Assembly: GCA_963693085.1 (NCBI GenBank)
Contig: OY856410.1
Coordinates: forward strand, 888,163,835 to 888,227,834
Source: Alisma plantago-aquatica
Taxonomy: Eukaryota; Streptophyta; Magnoliopsida; Alismatales; Alismataceae
Direction of reading: 5' to 3'
Length of the DNA stretch: 64,000 nt
Shown here: piece after piece, positions 31,950-44,070 of the stretch
Layout of the letters: each line of letters begins with the position of its first letter
Numbering within the stretch: position 1 is the first letter of the stretch
The notes under the pieces: model-generated
Told to the model about the DNA's origin: nothing
What the model saw: only the letters and a program-made list of their open reading frames with translations
The model's database searches: none
Position numbers and translations under genes: made by a program

Positions 31950-33542
31950 GTTACACTAACGAGTTTCAATCATAAGAATGATCTTTTACTCAACTAGCTA
32001 TTTCCCGCAAGTATACGAGAATAGTTGTAGTCAAGGTCAAACACAAGGAGCGTTGGTTAGCTAGGTGCAAGAGTTATGATTTCTAATAATCTAGATTGTT
32101 GTACACAAGTTGATTGGATTAGAACAACTAAATTACAGATTTAAAACATAATAGTAAATTATCACTTTAGAAAGGTTAAGATTCAGATTTAGGAGGATCC
32201 TAGACTTGGGATTTCACTATCACATCAAAGATTACATTAAAATATGAATTTAAACATGTTAATTAACTTGCAAAGGAGGTTTGTAGTCATCACTCACCTC
32301 CCAGTGAAGTGATGATGATTCTAAGTCCATACATCACTCTCATGTATGTATTTCATTTCGAATCACAAACCTTGCTCCTCAACTTAATCCTAGACACTCT
32401 CGCGGTCAAGGACAAGTTGCCAAATGAGTAACTCCATACTCTCAAACACATCTTCTCAGATTATGAAAGAAAGCATAAAACATGCAAGTATGATGGCTAA
32501 TCACACAAAAAAATCTTAAAACATGCAAGTATGATGGCCAATCATAGAAACAAGCATTTTAGATCTGAAACAACTCTTGGAACATGCAAGTAACTAACAT
32601 TTAGTACGAAATTCATATGTTCAAACAAGATATGACATGGGAGTTACTCTCCCATGTCCAAGATTCAGATTCTACTCATCCATGGCTAGAGAAAGAAGGT
32701 ACAAGCAGCAGAAAACATCAAAAGACATAGAAAAAGAGTAGAAAGAACTAGTAGGTCCGTGAGAAGTAGTAGAATGAAGAAGAACTCTGGATAGAAGTCA
32801 AGCTTCGTCCTTGCTTGCTACCCTTTCTGTAGATTTCTTCACTCCCAAGCAGATAGAAGAGGAAGAAGAAGATCCTTGCTGCAAATAGTGAAGAAGAAGG
32901 AAGAAGAAGAGGGCTCTCTCTCGAGTAACCACCTCCTATCTCCCTTGGTCTTCTCCAACTTCTCCTGGACTCCCTCCAATCAAATTGCCATTTAAAAGGT
33001 CCATCCTAGGCTGTCATAACTGTCCCAAGATGGCTTGGGGTCATATATATAAGCGTGAGACAGTTATATTCACATTTGAGTGAAATCTGCAGGTCATACG
33101 ATGTGTCTTTTATGAGACACAACATGTCTTATGCAATAACTGAAGTTTGGATCGAGTTCTGGGAGGTTACATGATGTGTCTTTAATAAGACATGACGTGT
33201 ATTTAATAAAACACGGCGTGTGGCTGCAAATCTGGAGTTTTGCATTCAATTTTTGGGCTGAGACACGGGGTGTCTTTTTAAGACACGGGGTGTTTTTCTC
33301 AGTTTCAACAACATTGATTTTTTGAATGTCTAGATGATTGGGGAATGTCTTTATGGATATTATAATGGAAATTTCTCCCCATTTCGATGCCTAATAGTTG
33401 TACCTACAAACCAAACCAAAGAGCAAGTAAAAACAATAATAAAGATTGAAAATCTAGCATGATTAAGAGTGATTATTGAGTTAAAATGATTGGGAAATGT
33501 AGCCAAAAGTGGTCCAAAATATGGTATAAAATGCACACATCA
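31949..33542 (-). repeat. LTR(b), shared middle LTR of the tandem
   Basis: It serves as 3' LTR for unit 2 and as the upstream LTR of unit 1. It starts TGATGTGTGC on the minus strand and has lost about nine terminal bases at 31949. It contains a short duplication of 'catgcaagtatgatggc' near 32480-32540 not seen in LTR(a), plus TATA box (33042-33053) and palindrome array (33094-33296). Confidence 0.85.
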
Positions 33543-33558
33543 AATCCCCCTAAGCTTA

Positions 33559-34665
33559 AACCATTGCTTGTCCTCAAGAAAAAAGAGCATAGAAACACAA
33601 ATGAAGGAATTATCAAGTTCATGCATAGATCAAATGAACTGAAAGATGTGTATAAGACCACACCAACCATGATCAACATGTTTATACTAATAACCATCAA
33701 CTCAACTTAAACACCCAAGAAAGAGATTTTATAGTTTAGTAGGGGTGGTCATAATTAAATGAATCAATAAATTAAACAACACTAAGTAGAATTTGGATGA
33801 CCAATCCAAACAATTAGTGGATGTGCAACTAAAACTCTCAACTATTAAGGATACAAATGATGAAATATTAGATAAAATTAACAATTTTAGTTGTACTCTC
33901 CTTCTTTCCCAAAAATGGTATGATAATGGATTACAGGTTTGAACACTCGGCTGCTAATGTAGGCTTATGCACACGTGGAGTGTCAGTTAGGGTATTTTAC
34001 CCTCTTTTAAGACATACCAAGAAACCATCGTGGTCAAATTAGACTTACATAAGGCTAGCATGATATGTGGGCAGTTTAACCATCTTTTATGGGGAATGGG
34101 GATGAGATAAGCCAAAAGAAATTTTAAAATTTTTGGAAAGAAGGAAAGTCAACTAAATTACAACATTAGCTAGATTTCATTCATTTGTTTTGAAAGTTTT
34201 TCATTGAAAGATTGGTTGAAAATTCACTAAGAGCTTGGAAAGGGCATCCCGTATTCTAAATGTTGTAAAGTTGATTTACTCACAAAAATTGAAACCACTA
34301 CATGTTTTAAGGAATCAAGGGTGTGAAAGATGAATTTTTCATGCTAGAAGCATAAACCAGAGTTAAGCACATGTTGATAGCCAAAATGTTTCATTTGATC
34401 AATGCATGCCTTTTACAATTTCTACAAGTGATATTTCTTAACAAAAGAGGACAATCAATTTGGCATAGAAAGGATTCAATCCACTTAAGCTTCACATCAT
34501 ATTGGATTTTCTAAAAGAAGAACAGAAACTAAAATAAGAGCTAAGAAAAAGATGATAAATGGCAAATAAAACTACCCTACCGACCGGTTGCTCCCTGCTA
34601 AGCTTGAAATCTGCAGTGTCCTCACTGTAGAAATCAAACTAAAACAGTTGCAACTAGGTACCTCA
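33559..34665 (-). other. 3' noncoding region of gag-only unit 2
   Basis: Matches unit 1 and the Athila 3' region throughout. It carries the stem-loop at 33942-33984 and the second purine tract near 34595-34612. I see nothing else coding in it. Confidence 0.75.
33942..33984 (-). other. Conserved 3' stem-loop, gag-only unit 2
   Basis: Minus-strand arms are GACACTC (33978-33984) and GAGTGTT (33942-33948). The outer pair becomes a G-U wobble in RNA; the other six pairs are intact. The loop matches the Athila loop at CCTACATTAGCAG. Confidence 0.6.
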
Positions 34666-36448
34666 TCATGGTGGAAACATCAAAGTCCATGGAGGAACAG
34701 TGCTCTGATTTGCTGCTGGAAATTTTTGTGCCAAAGGTTGACACTTCCTTTCAAATATATCCTTGATTTGGGGGCAAGGGAAGACACCTATGAGCTAGCA
34801 AAGTTTCATCAAGAGTATGTGGAAGATGGACATGTGGCTTGCTTGAAGAATCAACATGTAGAGCATGTGTTGTAGCTTTCTCCCTTTTCATTGCAACTTC
34901 ATAATCGTCATGGATATCAACATCATCATACTTTGAAGGATATACCTCTATAACAACTCCATTCTTCAATGTCACTGGCCTGAAATATGTTGGATTCATC
35001 TCCGGTGGACTACGCAAGAAAGGTGGAAATGCTTCTTTGCTAAAAATAGCTTGCTGGGCAATTTGTTTATGCAATATGTGTGCATGAGTGGCTATAGCCT
35101 CCACCTTAGAAGAGAGTTGGTCAATATCATCCATCATAGATTGTCTTTATTGATGGAACTCCTCATTTTAATGCATTTGGGTTAAAATAAATGTTGCAAT
35201 CATAAACTCTAAGTTGGAAGATACTTGTGGTTGTTGTGGCTAAATGAAATTCAGGTTGACATTGCTGTAGAAGTCTGGTGGAGTGTATCCCATTGGAGAA
35301 TAAATACAAAAAGCATAACATGTTGAAGATGACTATCCAAGCAACCCACATGCATCACAAATATTGTTGGTTGTTTGAATTAGTTGTGTGCTTATATTCT
35401 CAAACGTTTGTGACAAAATGTCTAGCCTTGGCACAATCAAGTCTATATCACCAACCATGTGATCTTCCACTTGCATTCCGAAAGTAGTATGTGAAAAGGA
35501 TGTGTGGTAGCTTGTAGCCAGACTCCATTGGCAATGATTTCCTGCCATATCTTCAATAATAGCATAGGCTTCTCCATAAGATTTGTTCATTAGAGCTCCA
35601 TTTGCAAGCGCATCAATAGACATCCTTATATTGTAGCACAAACCATTATAGAAAGATTGCAATAGAAGCCAATTGCTTAGACTGTGATGTGGACAAAGAT
35701 GTTGAAGATCTTTGAACCTCTCTCATGTATCATACAAGGTCTCTCCATCCCTTTGAGAATAATTGACGAGTTGACTCCTTAGCTGTAAAGTTTTTCTAGG
35801 TGGAAAATATCTTGCCAAAAAGACTTTGAGAAGCTCCTCCCAAGTGCCGATTGACTTCTTTGGCAAAGTATAGAGCCATGCCTTGGATCTATCTCTAAAT
35901 GAGAATGGAAAAAGGATTAGGCATATCCCATTAGTAGGAATGCCATATATCTTTATGGTGCTTAGCAACTGCAAAAATTCAACAATGTGGAGGTTTGGAT
36001 CCTCCATTGGTGTCCCTCTAAATGCATTTAGATGTAGCAATTGTATGATGGTTGGGCTGATAGAAAACTCCTCTTCCTCAAATTTTGAAATATTAATAGG
36101 CCCACTCATGTGCATTGTAGCTTTACCAAAGTAGTCCTTAAGAGGAAGGTCATCCTCCTTGACTAGTTCTTCATGTGAATCTGGAGGATTAGGTGGATGT
36201 GGCATAGATGGTGGTGGTGTATGTGGTATGGATGAAGGTGGTGGATATGAGGGTGTGGAAGAATGTGTTATGGGTGTTGGTGGTGTATATGATGGTGGTG
36301 AATTAGGTGTGAATGATGGTGGTGTGGATGAAGGATGTTTGGATGAGCGTGGTGCATATGAAGGTGATGTGGATGAAGGTGGCATGGGTGAATGTCGTTT
36401 GGATGATGGTAACATGGATGATGGTTGTGTGGATTGTGATTCCTTCAT
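34666..36448 (-). pseudogene. gag: Athila-type Gag of gag-only unit 2, nearly intact N-terminal half
   Basis: The frame from ATG 36448 is open for 241 codons: a Pro/Ser/Thr-rich N-terminus with about ten PPS(S/T) units, then the Gag domain with PFSFRDRSKAWLYTLPKKS, TWEELLKVFLARYFPP and LRSQLVNYSQRDGETLYDT. A TAG replaces Trp near 35723. The same frame continues to 35333, where the His of the knuckle CDACGLLG(H) is a stop codon, and again at 35137-34751 with the linker (LSSKVEAIATHAHILHKQIA, PPEMNPTYF). One extra C near 34770, compared with unit 1, shifts the frame before the end. This is the better preserved of the two Gags. Gag would package RNA and may use enzymes from a related Athila element (inference). 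Confidence 0.8.
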
Positions 36449-36669
36449 ACATGTTTGGGTTTTACTCCTTCTTTCTCCATGAGAGCTGCAAACTATTTGC
36501 TCATTTTCTTAATGTAGAGATATGTACGGTTCAAGGATCTTTTTATGAACACCCCATATGCTCCTACAAATAAACAAGGTGAGTGAGATACAAAGCCAAA
36601 ATGGAAGATACAACAAATTATGATGATCAAGATGAATTATGATTTATGGATATGATGGTGGATATGAAG
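36449..36669 (-). other. Gag leader of unit 2, part next to gag
   Basis: Untranslated leader between the Tekay insertion and the gag start. The last five bases on the right, TGAAG (36665-36669), are the target duplication of the chromovirus. An alternative upstream ATG (near 36479) soon meets a stop. Confidence 0.6.
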
Positions 36670-39600
36670 TGTGGAACCACATCCCACTATCACACAGACA
36701 ACGAGGTGTTACGTGAAAATGTGCAGAAATCACCATAACCACAGATTATGAAAAACACGGGTTAATTAAAACCGATTGCGGAAAGCTGATAAACGGAGAA
36801 ACTATTACATTCCAGTCCACATCCTGCAAGCAAACATGTTATATACATATATACAAGCCTTGATACATGTTCACAGCTTAGAGCAACAACTGTCTTGTTA
36901 TCACCTGAGTTCGTCACCTGTTTATATATACATAGAGTCCCACATCCGGCCAACATCAGGATATACAAAACATCAACGATTATACATTGTGAAACAACGT
37001 CAAAACACCTCCAAGGACCTGAGAATATAGGGATGACTCTAAGACTCTACTACAAAACATCCCAAAACAGCAGCATAACCATCGCTTGCCTTCTACTGTT
37101 CTTCTTGTTGCTCGGCCGCAACCCCGTGACCACCACCTCGCCTAGCTTGACCACCTAAAAAGGGTGTAAACCAGCGGGGTGAGACACACAGTCCCAGCAA
37201 GAAACATAACTCCCCGCCAAAACTACAGAACCTTGGAAAGATAAAGCAAGTAACTGATAAGAACATAACAAGAGCAGTTATAAGATAAGGCTGTTCATAC
37301 TTAGCAAGCTTACCAGATGTACTCAAGCATTTATCCAACTATTTCTTTATGGAACATGATTACCAGGATAAGATTTATAAGGATTTACCACAGATGAGAA
37401 ACATATAAGCAATTGTAAGATATAACAAAGTTAACTACACAAACAAGGCCGCAACCAATGTTTCGTGTTTGTCTTAAGCAGTAAATACTAAACGGCTGGA
37501 TTACGTATTATTATGCCCTGAGGAAGTGAGCCGTACCGCTCAGATCCAACCTTCGGTTGTGAAACCCAAGCCGGTGCCATACAAGGTCAATGGAAGAGCC
37601 GGACTCCACGACCTCTCTGCCTCATGGTCAGTGCATGAGTACAACACAAGCAGGACCGCAGTCTCATGCTGAAGTGGTCTTAGCCACAGGTTCAGGCTAC
37701 CCTCTGCCTAGCCCTCCTCGGTACAGGTCTCGACGCTAGAGAAACTGATCCACGGGCCTGGTCACCGTGCTCTGAGCCATGAACGCATTCATGCTCCTCA
37801 TATCACATATCACGAGTCATGGGCCTGTTCACCATGCTCTTCACATACTTGGGCTATGGGCCTGAATCCACACCCTGGAGTCTACAACTGAAGTTGCACT
37901 CTTACCTCCTCACTTTAGGCTAGGAGAAACCTCGCATATTCAACAATATGCGCTCCGGGTTAACCCGTAGGAGAACCCGTGTGACCATCACCAATTCCTG
38001 ATGATGATGGATCTATGGCCAGGGCAACTACATGATGTATTCCACTGTGATTAATTAGTATCTTTTATATGGATTGCAAGATTCAACCAAATTGTATAAC
38101 ATGTAATTATAACAAAGTAAACAATACAAGACTCAACATCGTGCTTTTTACTATTATTCACATCATACTAATCCATCACAAGGATCCCACATTACATGTT
38201 ATCACTTGACTTTTTTTTGCTAATCAATCTAGATCCATCACAAGGATCATCACATACCATGGGATCTCAATCCCTCATCACATAGTGCCATTGCCTCTCA
38301 AGGCTTACATCATCCTCATCATAGAATTAGAATCACATTATACATGTTATCTCAGTATCAAGAGTGACTACCAAAGTAGTGTTACTCATCACATATACCT
38401 CATAGGCCTTTTTACTTGGCTATGCCTCACCTGCATGGTTAGTAACAACAATCATAGACTTTAATAAAATGACCATGCTATCAATATAAGGTGACATAAA
38501 TGATTAGGTACATCATTAAGCAATCCACATTACATGCTCATTATTGTCCTTAGCATTATACAGATAATCAAGGTGATCACATTCATGTGTGTGGCCATGT
38601 TAAGTTTAGATGAACAAGCTTTACCATAATGAATACTATCATGCAACGAGTCACCATTGATTATCAAGAGTATAACCAACACATCGGCTTTCCATGACAA
38701 ACGAAACCCTCACAAGAAGCACCCAAAACCCTCACTAGAGGCTGTAACGAGAAGCACTCAGCAACGCCGCGTCAGGGTGCCGTGCACTTCCTGTGTCGGG
38801 CGACACAACGTCACCACCCAGAGTAACAGTAGCTAAACGTGCAACTCAACAAAGAAGGCACGATGCGTGACGGGGTGTCGGGCTGGTAGGGGTATCGTGC
38901 AACAACCTGTGTCGTGCAACGCCTGACAAAGAACTACTAGCAATGTTCGTCACAAGGGCCACTTAGCAACGTCCACTCCAGGGGGTATCGTCCAAGCGTG
39001 CAACACAACTACCATCAAAGGATATATCGTCCAGCCATCTAACTCATGGCCTATCGGCCGACACAAGGCAGATGGTGGTGTGACGCCCGTCACAACCTCA
39101 AGGTGTGTCATCCATGGCCAAACCAAAGGAAGGGTGTCAGGTAGAACATGAAGTAAGGAGTGACGTCCGTCACAAACAGATTCAAAACCAAGATATCATC
39201 CAACATCACTACAACATGTCGTTCAAGGTGTTGGGTCAAGAGGGTTGTCGGGAAACACCTTCCCCAAGCTCATAACGACCAAAGTACCCCAAACAAGATC
39301 ATGTTCCACCTCAAGCATATGGACACCCAAAACCCAAGTGGGTCAAGAAGTCGGCTCACCTCAATCGACTAAGAAAGAGGGGTCTTGCACATCCACTATC
39401 ACCAAACGGGAAACACAAAGGAACCCTAGAAAGAGTCACCACCATAACCAAGCTCACCCTTCTAATCCATGGTGAGAGGAAAGTGTTGCTTAAGCAACTA
39501 GAACACAAGCTCACCTCAATCGTCTAAGAGAGAGAGGGGTGTCGCTCATGGCACTAGGAGCTCAAGCTCACTCCTCTAGACCAAGGGGAGAAAGGAGTAT

Positions 39601-40509
39601 TGCTCACCAAGAAACCCTAGATCTCAAGGATCGGCCAACATGGATACTTAAGCAAGATACTAGTCTAACAACATAAAGGAACATGGAAAGAGAGTAGTGT
39701 AGTTAGGGTTAGGAGTTATGTAACCCGCCTTAAGCAAGCTCCAAGCTCCTAGCTCCAAGCACCACCAAGCAAGGAAGAAGGAGACTCCAAGGATCTCGGC
39801 CACCAAGCTTGCTTCTTCAAGGGGGGTATCGACCACCAACTTGCAAAGGAGAAGGGTGTGTCGTGCACTAAGGTGGAGAAGAACTAAGGAACCAAAGGAA
39901 CTCTTAGCAAAGGAAAGGGACCCCCTATATAGAAGGAAAGGGAGGAGAAAACAAGGTAGAACCAAGCAAGGTGTCGCCTACTTAGGGACACTTGTCCTAG
40001 TACACGAGCCACCATTCTAGCAAGCCCTAAACACATGTCCAAGGTCATTTCCACATGCAAGCATCATGCACCAAGTGTCCACTAGTGGTGACACAAACGA
40101 GGTCAAAGCTTGGTCAAGGGTCATGGGCGATACACTAGGGCGACACACCTCTATCATGGGTGACACAACTTCATCATGGGTGATACAACCATCGCTTGCC
40201 CGATACAAGGTCCAACCAAGCCAAAACAAGGCACCGCAAGGCCCAACAAGCTCAACCAAGCCCAAAAGAACCCAAGAAACGAGCCCAAACCTTCCTCTCT
40301 ACCTTAGAGGAAGCAAAGAGAGAGAGGAACACCTCACAAGGTGGCAAACTTGCCCAAAAAACCCTAGACTTGGGTTATTTGCAAGTAGCTCCTCCAACTC
40401 TCAACAAAGCACAACCGTTTCACCACCAAAGGTGATTAGCGCGCAACAAAGCACCAGGGTTAAGCAAAACAAATAGGGTAAACCCTAAATGAAGGTCAGG
40501 GTCCTTACA
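36670..40509 (-). repeat. Chromovirus 3' LTR (3840 bp)
   Basis: On the minus strand it runs from TGTAAGGACC to ...GTTCCACA. A TATA-like CTATATAGGG lies at about 39925-39935. Perfect short dyads include TGTGTCGGGCGACACA (38792-38807), GTGACGTCCGTCAC (39160-39173) and GTGACGCCCGTCAC (39080-39093). Frames of 60-140 codons in it (for example 40066-40476 +) are not conserved as proteins I recognise. Segment 39010-39147 is absent from the other LTR. Confidence 0.9.
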
Positions 40510-40524
40510 GGCTAACCCCCTATA
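40510..40524 (-). promoter_or_regulatory. Polypurine tract of the chromovirus
   Basis: Minus-strand ATAGGGGGTTAGCC immediately before the LTR start TGTAAGG. The G run is intact but the last bases are pyrimidine-containing. Confidence 0.6.
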
Positions 40525-41212
40525 AAGGGATTTTGTCCCCGAAATCCGAAGAGAAAAGCGAGGGATACTTTCTCCTCATCTCTTCCTCAAGCTCCCACAT
40601 GGCTTCCTCAACGCCACGATGATGCCAAAGAACCTTTACCAGAACCATGTCCTTCCTTTTCAGCTTCTTAACCCCACTGTCAAGAATCGCCGTAGGACCT
40701 TCCTCGTAGGTCACATCTTCATCAAGATCAACCTCCACTGGCTGTATCACTGTTCCTGAATCTGGATGACTTTTCTTCAGCATACTGACATGGAACACTG
40801 GATGTAACCTATGAAACTCTGGAGGTAACGCTAACTCGTAAGCTACCTTGCCAACACGTGCCATGACTGGGTAAGGCCCCATATACCTGGGTGCTAACTT
40901 ACCCTTCCGACCAAAACTTAGCACACCTTTCCATGGCGAGACTTTGAGATATACTTTGTCTCCTACCTAGAACTCCAAAGGTCGTCGACGATTGTCTGCA
41001 TAATACTTCTGCCTCTCCTGTGCCACTTTCAACTGTTGTTGTATCACCTTGATCTTTTCTGTTGTCTGCTGCACTAACTCAGGACCCAACAACTGATACT
41101 CACCAGACTCATACCAACACAAAGGAGATCTGCACTTCCTCCCATAAAAAGCCTCATAAGGAGCCATGTCAATGCTCCGCTGATAACTGTTGTTATAGGC
41201 AAACTCTATCAA
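40520..41212 (-). pseudogene. pol: Integrase C-terminus and chromodomain
   Basis: The frame 41212-40967 reads the integrase end (IEFAYNNSYQRSIDMAPYEA, FYGRKCRSPL), then a stop near 40964. The frame 40924-40520 carries GKLAPRYMGPYPVMARVG and HPVFHVSMLKK (GPY/F-type module) followed by a chromodomain (residues about 80-125: EGPTAILD, VLVKVLWHHRGVEEAMWELE). In chromoviruses this domain directs integration to heterochromatin by binding histone marks (established for the family). The sequence type, with VKVLW and EATWELE-like motifs, fits the Tekay/Del lineage. The break at 40964 is one stop in an otherwise continuous frame. Confidence 0.9.
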
Positions 41213-42205
41213 ACTGAGATGTACATCCCAACTGCCTAGAAACTACAAAACACAAGCTCAAAGGAGATCTTCTAAAGTCTGAATAGTCCTCTTAGACTGT
41301 CCATTTGTCTACGGGTGGAAGGAGGTACTGAACCTTAACTGCGTTCCCAACGCTTGGTGTAATTGTTCCCAGAAACGACTTGTGAATTGAGGACCTCTGT
41401 CAGAAACTATTTTCGCTGGCACACCATGCAAACGTACTACCTCATCCACATATACTCTAGCGAGCTTCCCGGCTGTATATGTTGTCTTTACTGGTAGGAA
41501 ATGGGCATACTTTGTCAATCTGTCCACTATTACCCAAATGGAATCATAATTCCTAGTTGTCTTGGGGAGACCAACTACGAAATCCATGGTTATATGATCC
41601 CATTTCCACTTCGGTATCGAAAAGGGTTGCAACGTACCTACTGGCTTCTGATGTTTAGCCTTGACTTGTTGACATACTGGACACCTAGCCACGAACTCAG
41701 CTACATCTTTCTTCAAGCCGGGCCACCAATACAAGTCCTTCAGATTATGATACATCTTGGTGACACCTGGATGCATCACGTACATCGACGTGTGCGCTTC
41801 CTCAAGCACTAACTTCCTCAGATTATCAACATCTGGAACCACCATCCTATCACGATAGCAAACTAGCCCATCCTCAGACTTATGAAACCCATCACGCTTT
41901 TTACTGCCGAACTCTGATCTGATCAACTGTACTACATTATTTGTCTGTTGTGCATCCTTGATCTGCTGTCTCAGCGTAGGCTTGACTTGCATCTGTGCTA
42001 TAAGTCCAGCTAACGAAGAAACTTCCATCTGCACATTCATCTGTCGCAAAGAGACCAACGTATCTCGTTTATGGCACACCAGGGAACTCAACTGTGCCTT
42101 CTTCGAAGAAGAAGAAGAAGTCTTTCGGCTAAGCGCATCAGCTACCACATTCGCCTTACTAGGATGATACTCGATAGTGCAGTCATAATCATTGATTAAC
42201 TCCAT
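41213..42205 (-). pseudogene. pol: Chromovirus integrase with lost catalytic Glu
   Basis: Begins with the end of RNase H (EYHPSKANVVADALSRK). Zinc-binding H-H-C-C follows (EAHTSMYVMHPG, CPVCQQVK, about 41790-41670). The core has Asp in ITMDFVVGLP (near 41590) and Asp in IVSDRGPQFTS (near 41400). After FHP there is TAG (near 41306), and then TNGQSKRTIQTLE, in which the triad Glu is Lys (GAG to AAG). Another stop follows in LEDLL*AC. The integrase would be inactive even if the stops were read through. Confidence 0.9.
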
Positions 42206-42214
42206 CCATAGATG

Positions 42215-43370
42215 TTATCTCATGTTCAACTCGTACTGCGTAAAGATGTACTTTATATTCTTATGATCCGTAAAGATGTGACGCACTTCCCCATACAGAT
42301 AGTGTCTCCAAATATTTAGCGCATGAACCACTGCTGCCAACTCCAAGTCATGAGTCAGATAGTTCTCCTCGTGTTTCTTAAGCTGTCGAGAAGCAAAAGA
42401 AACTACATGATCTTCCTGCATCAACACACAACCTAAACCTTTCTTGGAAGCATCACAGAAAACAACGTAGCCCTTTCTAGGTTCTGGCAGGATTAATACT
42501 GGAGCACTGGTCAGCTTCTCCTTCAAACTTTGGAAAGCTTGCTGACATCGATCATCCCAGACAAAAGGCACATCCTTTCTTGTCAACTTTGTCATCAACA
42601 ATGTAATCACACTGAAATCCTTGATAAACCTCCGGTAGTATCCTGCTAAACCCTGAAAACTACGAACTTCCGTCGGTGTCTTTGGTTGTTCCCATTCTGT
42701 GACGGATTCCACCTTCTTCGGGTCTACTTTGACTCCTTCGGCAGATATCACATGACCCAAGAAAGTCACTTATTCCAACCAGAACTCACACTTACTAAAC
42801 TTGGCATACAACTGATGTTGGTGAAGAAGAGTCAATGCTCGACGAAGATGTTGCTCATGCTCTTGCCTGTCCCGACTATAGATCAAGATGTCATCTATAA
42901 AGACTACTACAAACTGATCTAAGAACGGACGGAACACTCTATTCATTAGGTCCATGAAAGCAGCAGGTGCATTGGTTAGCCCAAACGGCATAACCATGAA
43001 CTCAAAGTGACCATACCTTGTCCTGAAAGCTGACTTTGGTATGTCATCCGCCTTAATCCTTAACTGATGGTATCCGGACCGTAGATCGATCTTTGAAAAC
43101 ACTATAGCACCTTGCAACTGATCGAACATATCATCTATCCTCGACAACAAGTACTTGTTCTTGATCGTGACTTTGTTTAACTGCCGGTAATCTATACACA
43201 ACCGCATTGAACCATCCTTCTTTTTGACAAACAACACGGGAGCACCCCAAGGTGACGTACTTGGTCGGATAAAACCTTTGTCCAACAACTCTTGCAACTG
43301 CTTCTTAAGCTCTGCCATCTCCACCGAAGCCATCCTGTATGGTGTCTGTGCAACTGGCTATGTCCTGGCA
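42215..43370 (-). pseudogene. pol: Chromovirus reverse transcriptase and RNase H
   Basis: RT runs from about 43333 to 42770: [50 protein letters not shown] and the catalytic FIDD at about 42901-42890. A TAA splits it from the thumb region ([15 protein letters not shown]) at 42769. RNase H follows, with [12 protein letters not shown] (Asp), [20 protein letters not shown] (Glu) and [12 protein letters not shown] (Asp), ending at a TGA near 42212-42214. All catalytic residues of RT and RNase H seem present. The protease frame upstream is shifted by one base near 43365. Confidence 0.92.
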
Positions 43371-43379
43371 CCAGATTGA

Positions 43380-44031
43380 TTTCAAAATCAATCTCTTGGG
43401 GCGGTGGAACACCAGGGAACTCGTCAGGAAACATATGTGCAAACTCCCAGACAACTGCCACCTCTTCGAGACTCAGACCTTTCACCTTGGTGGCTACAAC
43501 AATATCCACCACATGAGCTAGGAACGCCTCACATCCTTGCCGTAACAACCTATCTGCCACCATAGTTGATACCAGACATGTCGGAAGAATCTTCCTGTCT
43601 CCCTGGAAGATCCACTTCTCTCCAGCATCATCAAACACAACCTGTTTGGAACCACAGTCCAAAACAACCTTATACTTCTCTAAGGTATCCATCCCAAGGA
43701 TAACATCAAAACCATGCATATCAAGTGGTATAAGATCCACTTGAATGCGGTGTCCCAAGAAAGACAAGACACAAGATGGACACTCCTCTCGAAGCAATGA
43801 GGAACCATCAAGAGGGGTTTCTAACAACAAGCTATCCTTTTTACGACTAACAGATAAACGACAGTTTTCAAGCATACTATAGGCGATAAAAGAGTGTGTA
43901 GCACCCGGGTCAACCAGAACAGATATAAAGCAAGAAGAAGACATATCAGAATGAAATAACTCCATCTGACATGTCACCACTCGCGGGTTGACTATCGCCT
44001 TCAGCTGACTCATAGCATAGAATCGAGCCAT
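43380..44031 (-). pseudogene. pol: Chromovirus aspartic protease
   Basis: The frame 44031-43192 carries the retropepsin. The active-site motif LVDPGATHSFI is at about 43914-43885 (DPG in place of DSG/DTG is common in Tekay-type elements). A second conserved part is MHGFDVILGMDTLEKYK at about 43735-43685. It continues through a linker (FPDEFPGVPP, EIDFEINLVPG) and then loses frame near 43365 relative to RT. Upstream it is separated from Gag by a TGA near 44070. Confidence 0.9.
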
Positions 44032-44070
44032 TGCTTGCTGTCCACGTCCTCTGCTTCCCTGAGCAGATGA

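Noticed and set aside
40066..40476. 136-codon plus-strand frame in the chromovirus LTR
   Set aside because: The frame is antisense to the element and its counterpart in the other LTR (48646-48977) is broken up differently; no domain.
40440..40509. Telomere-like CCCTAAA motifs near the chromovirus LTR end
   Set aside because: Only isolated 'aaccctaaa' words, also at 49020; no array. At most telo-box-like promoter words.
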